This document shows positions 59,161 to 64,000 of a stretch of DNA of 64,000 nt, one piece after another. This DNA is from Bretschneidera sinensis. Its lineage: Eukaryota > Streptophyta > Magnoliopsida > Brassicales > Akaniaceae. The notes below the pieces were generated by a model that did not search any database, was not told the origin of the DNA, and saw nothing but the letters and a program-made list of their open reading frames with translations. The position numbers were made by a program, and so were the translations under genes. Every line of letters begins with the position of its first letter. The first letter of the stretch is position 1. The stretch covers positions 60,302,001 through 60,366,000 of the forward strand of contig CM043698.1 in the NCBI GenBank assembly GCA_023935145.1, read 5' to 3'.

Positions 59161-59639
59161 GTTTGGGGCATTAAATGCTCAAGTCTCGCGTCTCAAACAG
59201 TCATATTTTCGAATTATCAGTCGATTGGGTCCTTGTACCAGTCGGCTAGGTCAAGTGAAAATACCTCACTTTTAGGCTTAGGGAGAGTACCAGTCGACTG
59301 AGTCATATGACCAGTCGACTGGGTAAAGTTACCAGTCAATTGGGTCCTTAGTACTAGTCGACTAGGAGCTTACTGTCCCATTTCCTAGTCGACTGGTATG
59401 TAGATCCAGTCGACTCATGTTTCAAAACAGTTTGTTGACTTAGAAACTTTTTGTACTTTAGTTTTGTCAAAATCTTTTGTAAATTGAGCTACAGATCAAG
59501 CTAAGTAATTGAATTTAGAGATTTATAGAATGATTCAATTACTTTGGTGCCTATTCTAGATCTTCTGTCTTCTTTTGGTGTCTGAACGTGTTGAGTTCTT
59601 ACATCTTGTTTCTGAATGGAATGTTTTTACCGCTTAAAC
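59161..59639 (-). repeat. Copia-type LTR, part 2 (right of the hAT element)
   Basis: Begins with the second copy of the hAT target duplication gtttgggg and appears to continue the LTR sequence at 41477-42072. It contains eight degenerate copies of CAGTCGACTG (59218-59416). On the minus strand it would start TGTTTAAGCGGTAAAAACAT at 59639. If right, the two parts form one LTR of about 1.07 kb that the hAT entered. Confidence 0.45.
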
Positions 59640-61059
59640 ACTTAGATAAAACTATTAGTGTAATTTAAATAATATTTTATTATTATTAAAATCAAATATA
59701 AGTCGACAATGAGGTCAATGGAGTTTGGGCCCAGTGGCACTATCTTTCCCATTCTTTTGTCCGGATGGTCTATCTTTACTGTTGAACTCCGCAAAATCAC
59801 TTTTTCTATTTAATCGAGCTCATAGCATATTGATGCTATAACCCTCTTTAATCTCTCTGGCATAATCAACTGGCCATAAGTTTGTCTTGTTATCATAATA
59901 GTTATAAGTACTATATTACCTTTTCTTGTCTTTAAATATGTTCTTATCCTTAACTTCGTGGGATTGGGGTGGTTGCACAAGGATAGTGAAGGCCCCACTG
60001 TCATACATGCTCTTAAATTCCATTTTCCCTCGATTTTCTTGCAAATGTTTAGATATTAGCTGGTTAGCTTAACATGGGTTTTAAGACGAGGCCTCTAATT
60101 CATCGGTGATGATGCTTTACTGTCTCCCTTAGTCAATAATCCATGATATTGTTTTTACTAGCTAAGACCTCGTGCTATGCATAAGAAAAGGAATCACATA
60201 CATTGAATTCAATAATAATTTAACAAAACATATTTTTCGTCTATTCCTCTTTCCCGCTGTTATCTTCTTCTATCTCCCCCTTTCCTCTCTTTATTTGTCC
60301 TTTTCTACTTTTCCTTTAATTTATTTCTGCTTCTGTGTCACTGTCCTACATCATTTTTGTAATTGTATTAATCTAGCTAATTATTTCCTCTATTCCTCTT
60401 TCCCGTGCTGTTATCTTCTTGGGTTTTATTACAGGTTTAATAGTGAGGATCAAGAATTTGTTTCATAATTGAACCAGTACTCTCTCTTTTTTTTATAATA
60501 AATTGAACTAGTACTCTTAAACCGAAACCATTTTGTCGCTGATGGTTTTTAATAGCACTGTTGAAATCAGTTTAGTTATATATTTCATTTTGAAATCTTC
60601 ATACATAATCTTTTATTTTTTATGGTATTACAAATAAGTAAACTGTCATGATTTTGCAGTAGTAACTTCTAAACTGTGTTGGTGTTGGATGAAATGTGAA
60701 TACTTCTCAAAAATTGGAATGTTGTTATGATGAAAACTCTTTAGGGTAAATTATAGTTTTCATAGCTGAGTTTAAGAGGTAATTACAGAAACATACATGT
60801 GGTATTGGAAATGACTGTTTAATATCTGTCAGAAGTTTGAATTAAAGCTGAGAAATTGTCCAGATTACCCTTAAATTAAAGCTGATGAATCTACCTTAAA
60901 TTAAAGGAAAATATATATAATGGTGGTTTCCTTTTCAGGAATTTTCTTCCCGTTCCATTTCTTCTAAGATCCAAACCAAGGATAATTACTTCCTCAACTT
61001 TCTCAGAAACCAAACAAAAAAAAAATACAATTTCCGGGAAAACAAAAAACATAACAAAA
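59640..61059. other. Intergenic AT-rich region
   Basis: No supported gene. A short direct repeat (ctattcctctttcccg, near 60241 and 60390) and pyrimidine-rich stretches are present. The missing pectate-lyase 3' exon was looked for here and not found. Confidence 0.4.
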
Positions 61060-61545
61060 TTAGAAGCAAACTTCAACCTCTGTTGCTGAGTAGGACAAAG
61101 GAAAACTTAATGACCACAAAAAATCAGTCAGTCCTAAAAGTAAAATAGAAAAAATACGCAAATCCCAACTTTTTATACTTTCTGAAAATTCCATTTTCTT
61201 CTCTCCCCATAACTTTCCCGGAAACCAAACAAGAGAAGAAAAAAAAATCCCAACACCACATTGAATGTACAAACCACCATCACAACCTCCACCTGCACCA
61301 CTCGGCCCACCTCCAGCACCTCCCAACGCACTTGCAGTTCCACCAACACTATCCAATCCACCATAGCCCGTGGACCTTGGCCCACCAAGCCCAGCACCCC
61401 CATACCCACCAACACCAGAACCACCCAAAGAAGATGGCACTTGCCCACCCAACGATGAGTTCATATAATGCCCCAATAGTGGCGGTCCACCCGAATACCC
61501 ACCATACATCCCCAAACTACCAGGCTCACCATGCTCTCCCAACAA
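61060..61545 (-). CDS. Glycine-rich open frame, unidentified
   Basis: A 161-codon minus-strand frame whose first two thirds are glycine-rich (GMYGGYSGGPPLLGHYMNSS, GVGGYGGAGLGG, GGAGGGPSGAGGG) and whose end is hydrophobic and AT-rich. The glycine-rich part (61545-61255) is far richer in G+C than the flanks, like an exon. The hydrophobic tail is probably read-through into an intron or UTR. The frame extends upstream to about 61605 (KRKRKPDGLPG-like). The family is not recognised. It could be the end of a real minus-strand gene continuing toward 61930, or a relic. Confidence 0.35.
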   Translation of the reverse strand: MLGEHGEPGSLGMYGGYSGGPPLLGHYMNSSLGGQVPSSLGGSGVGGYGGAGLGGPRSTGYGGLDSVGGTASALGGAGGGPSGAGGGCDGGLYIQCGVGIFFSSLVWFPGKLWGEKKMEFSESIKSWDLRIFSILLLGLTDFLWSLSFPLSYSATEVEVCF

Positions 61546-61941
61546 CCCCTAACCCCGTCATGCCCCGGAAGCCCATCGGGCTTCCTCTTTTTCTCTTCAA
61601 TCACTAACTCGCATTACACCTGCTTCCTGTCCAACATTCTTGCTTGTGATGGTCATTCTCCACACTCACACCATTGCCGCAATTGATGTTTTGATATTGA
61701 TTGCTGTGATTATTGCTTGTGGGTTTTCTAATTGAAGATTTTGATTGTTTGTAGTGGTTTGGATAATGGATCTCTTTCTTTTTTACGGAACTTAGCACCA
61801 TTAATGTTGGTTTTGACTTTTTTGATAAATAAAAAAAAAAATTGGATGACATAGGTTGTGGTTGTGGTGGTGGTGGGTAGTGAGGATGAAGACGGTGTCT
61901 TTTTTAGGGAAGCCAAATAGGACTCGTACTAGTGTGTGACT
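61546..61941. other. Unassigned region upstream of the LTR element
   Basis: Minus-strand frames with polar low-complexity runs (SSSSLPTTTTTTT near 61880) and an ACC/CAC-rich patch at 61850-61885. May belong to the same unidentified gene as 61060-61545; no start or splice sites could be fixed. Confidence 0.3.
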
Positions 61942-62016
61942 ATGCTTCCTCTGCTTCCTTGCTGTTTTTCCCTTTCTCGATCTATTTCTGTTTCTACCTA
62001 TTTTTCTGACATCAAC

Positions 62017-62028
62017 TGGTATCAGAGC
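62017..62028 (+). other. Primer-binding site (initiator tRNA-Met type)
   Basis: Exact tggtatcagagc two bases after the LTR end catca, as expected for a plant LTR retroelement primed by initiator tRNA-Met. Confidence 0.85.
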
Positions 62029-62226
62029 CCAAACTTCGATCTCCCAACAGACAAAATTTCTAGTCCATTCAAACACATCCTTACATCCATATCAGATTGC
62101 AAAAAAAAAAATAAAAAAACAAAAAAAATCATATTTTAACGCTAGTAGCAGCCAAATAGACCGTGCGCACAGTGGCAGCGCCTTTGGGCCACCAGCTACG
62201 TCGCCGTCCGCTACCCCCTGAGCTCG

Positions 62227-62709
62227 GTGTCACCACCTCTCAGCACGGAATCCCTGGGTGATCAAACCCTGAAAACTCCTGCACGATCTACCGCCCCTGC
62301 CATCGTCACACACCAGTCTAGTCATTTTGGGTCTACCGCGTCCAATTTTGCATTTCCAGCCACTATACGAACCAGACACCTCTACCACTGTGACCCGCAA
62401 GCCTTTTCGAACCGAATCCCAAACTCCTGGACCGCCCCACCGCTCGATCCATCGCCTATCAACCGCAATTCGTTTGATCTTTCACAGCCAGATCCGCCGC
62501 TTCCACTCGCCACCCAGCTTAGCCACAACCATGAACATGACCAACAAGCCATTTCTAACTGACCCCAGGAGCCCAACTTCGATCTACCACGGATCAATCT
62601 TCTCGGATCCGACCCGCACACCCAACTCAAACATGCACTTGACCCAATCTGTCAACAGCTCCAAGCCAAGCCGTGAACAGCCAGGCCGAGTCAAGCCTTG
62701 AAACCAAGC
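62227..62709 (+). pseudogene. Proline/serine-rich open stretch in the LTR element
   Basis: G+C-rich compared with its flanks and open in two frames (62227-62562 and 62327-62701), with products such as SPPLSTESLGDQTLKTPARS and DPSPINRNSFDLSQPDPPLP. No recognised domain. It may be the remains of a leader or gag-like region; the coding frame, if any, is unclear. Confidence 0.3.
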
Positions 62710-62853
62710 CGAGCCATTTGCTGAAGCCAAGCTACCTTGAGCTGAGCCAAGCCACCTAAAAAAAGTTAAGTTTATTTATTTAATTTCTGCTTATTTAATT
62801 GCTGATTTTTGTAATAAAAAATTACAGAAAAAGGCAAAAATTGCACTCGAATA

Positions 62854-63144
62854 ATGGGTTCATGTGAACCAACCCGGATTCTTTGTTTGACCATTAATCA
62901 GATTTACTATCCGGTCACTGAAGATATATTATATCAGATTTTTTATCTATATGGTTTTGTAGAGAAAATCGATCTCTATCAAACTTCTGCTCTTGTGCAA
63001 TATCATTGGATTCAAGATGTTTATCGGACTAAAACAGAGTTAAATGGTCGGTGTATTTATGCTAATTGTTGTCAATTGGAGATTGAGTATTCTACCTTTA
63101 AGAGTCAAATTCGCGCAAGATGCAACAACTCCTTGAACAAGTGA
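62854..63144 (+). CDS. RRM-like ORF resembling polypyrimidine-tract-binding protein
   Basis: A 96-residue ORF with ATG at 62854. EPTRILCLTINQIYYPVTED, ILYQIFYLYGFVEKIDLYQT, SALVQYHWIQDV and GRCIYANCCQLEIEYS follow, in order, the RRM2 of plant PTB proteins, whose familiar pattern is RILLVTIHHMLYPVT, FVEKIVTFQKSAGFQALIQY, GRNIYDGCCQLDI and YNNDRSRD. The end ARCNNSLNK fits the last block. A short deletion removes part of the QKSAGFQ loop, and the RNP-like phenylalanine and glycine are lost. RRM domains bind single-stranded RNA; whether this one still does is unknown. Lies between PBS and PPT of an LTR element, so it looks like a captured host domain. Confidence 0.6.
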   Translation: MGSCEPTRILCLTINQIYYPVTEDILYQIFYLYGFVEKIDLYQTSALVQYHWIQDVYRTKTELNGRCIYANCCQLEIEYSTFKSQIRARCNNSLNK

Positions 63145-63317
63145 AACAAGTAGAAGCAGCTTTCATCAAAACTTATACCAATCAGGATTTCATTCAAGAC
63201 AAGTCTGAAGTCGTTTTTCCAATCCGCAAAAATTTTGAAACGAAAGAACAAATCATTGAAGAAAGCTCTACCATTCACTATGAGGACGTACCTATTGAGT
63301 CACTTCAAAACAAATAA
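63120..63317 (+). CDS. Short acidic ORF downstream of the RRM-like ORF, uncertain
   Basis: 65 residues from an ATG (MQQLLEQVKQVEAAFIKTYT) overlapping the RRM ORF end by 25 bases in another frame. Weak heptad-like start, acidic end, no recognised family. It may be the continuation of an ancestral longer ORF after a frameshift near 63120, followed by further fragments (LLRLLHLENSKSLPCNF near 63440) up to the polypurine tract. Confidence 0.3.
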   Translation: MQQLLEQVKQVEAAFIKTYTNQDFIQDKSEVVFPIRKNFETKEQIIEESSTIHYEDVPIESLQNK

Positions 63318-63551
63318 GACCAAAGCCAATATGAGGGAAAGATTTGTGTGTGTGAGCTTCCTTAAATTGGTTTTATCCTCCTACACTGGATTGAGGCTCT
63401 TCAACAACTCCTTTTGGTATCCTTCTTATACTTTATTGCGATTGCTACATCTCGAAAATTCCAAGTCTTTGCCATGCAACTTCAAGAATCACAAGTTTTG
63501 ATATTTCACTACTTCAAAACTCGTGATCGAGTTTTTTGTAAGGGGGGAGAA

Positions 63552-63912
63552 TGATGTAGAATAGGAAAAAGAATATTTATTATTTTGGGATATTATTCTT
63601 GGACATATATTTTAGGAAAATTAGATTTAGGCAATTAAATATTTATTAGAATTTGATTTATTTTCTTATTTAATAATGTTTAGTGCCTATATAAGAGAAT
63701 TGGTATTAAGATTGTAAGGCAGACTTTGATTGTGGAATAAATTTGAGTTTTGTTATATTTCTTGTCCCCTTCTCTCTGTTCTTGTTCTGTTCTCCATTTG
63801 TTCTATTTTCTTTTCTATCTAGTCTAGTTCTTTTGGTCTAATCTCCCTCTACTTCCCTGATATTTCTCCCTTTCTCAATTTGTTTATGTTTCTACGTATC
63901 TGTTCTGCATCA
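63552..63912 (+). repeat. 3' LTR of the RRM-carrying element
   Basis: 361 bp, starting TGATGTAGAATAGG and ending tgttctgcatca, with TGATG/CATCA inverted ends. tgcctatataagagaa near 63687 contains a TATA box (tatataag). The pyrimidine-rich second half (63760-63900) matches the 5' remnant at 61942-62014. Confidence 0.75.
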
Positions 63913-64000
63913 CATAACCTGCCTAATGCTGTAAAACTTGCATCTAAAAATTAGTGAAGGAACCCTTTTTCCTTCTATATGGAGAACTATAGAATGTGAA

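Larger units (their letters stand above)
61942..63912 (+). mobile_element. Small LTR retroelement carrying an RRM-like ORF
   Basis: A 73-bp 5' LTR remnant (61942-62014) matches the end of the 3' LTR (63552-63912); shared blocks include ccctttctc, tttctac and the end catca. A PBS (62017-62028) and a polypurine tract aggggggagaa (63541-63551) are in place. The interior is about 1.5 kb and lacks gag-pol signatures. It holds a proline/serine-rich region (62227-62700), an RRM-like ORF (62854-63144) and a short acidic ORF (63120-63317). The element is non-autonomous and truncated at its 5' end. The LTR form TGATG..CATCA and initiator-tRNA PBS suggest copia, but other lineages use this primer too. 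Confidence 0.75.

Overview
This is nuclear DNA of a flowering plant, almost certainly a eudicot. It is AT-rich with spliced genes (GT..AG introns), plant-specific families (MAKR, ITN1-type ankyrin/PGG protein, 3-ketoacyl-CoA synthase, pectate lyase) and dense plant transposons (Ty1/copia, Ty3/gypsy Tat type, L1-type LINEs, hAT). No operon, bacterial signal, rRNA, tRNA or CRISPR array was seen. The species cannot be named from the sequence.

Layout. 1-4720: a decayed minus-strand LINE RNase-H region, split by a non-autonomous Tat-like LTR element (157-3451, TSD ctagt) filled with tandem repeats of 48, about 120 and 53 bp. 5592-6677: intact MAKR-type kinase-regulator gene. Its last exon part and 3' flank are tandemly duplicated (6507-10109 and 10110-12420), so the second copy is only a gene tail. 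Insertions private to one copy reveal a solo LTR, a small MITE-like element and an inverted LTR pair. 15182-18784: minus-strand four-exon ITN1-like gene, reconstructed to 587 codons. 18785-24013: AT-rich intergenic DNA with hairpin and direct repeats. 24014-25399: minus-strand single-exon 3-ketoacyl-CoA synthase. 26942-33795: a copia relic whose 3' LTR contains a 2.8 kb solo LTR.

38027-59639 is a nested transposon complex. A pectate-lyase-4-like gene (39572-41040) is a pseudogene with a nonsense codon and no 3' end. Its promoter and first exon recur at 52184-54068. An hAT element appears to span 42073-59160, with an exact 8-bp target duplication (gtttgggg), terminal CAGTGTTT/AAACACTA and a transposase tail. 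Inside it are an SLC35F-like first exon, a gypsy LTR, an L1-type LINE, two truncated copia elements and the second pectate lyase fragment. The hAT itself seems to split an older copia-type LTR (41477-42072 and 59161-59639).

61942-63912 is a small LTR element with PBS and PPT that carries an ORF resembling an RRM of polypyrimidine-tract-binding proteins. This is the most unusual object in the window.

The three intact genes are unrelated in function: receptor-kinase signalling, a membrane ankyrin stress protein and very-long-chain fatty-acid elongation. They show no joint organisation. The main interest lies in gene-fragment capture and the datable transposon nesting.
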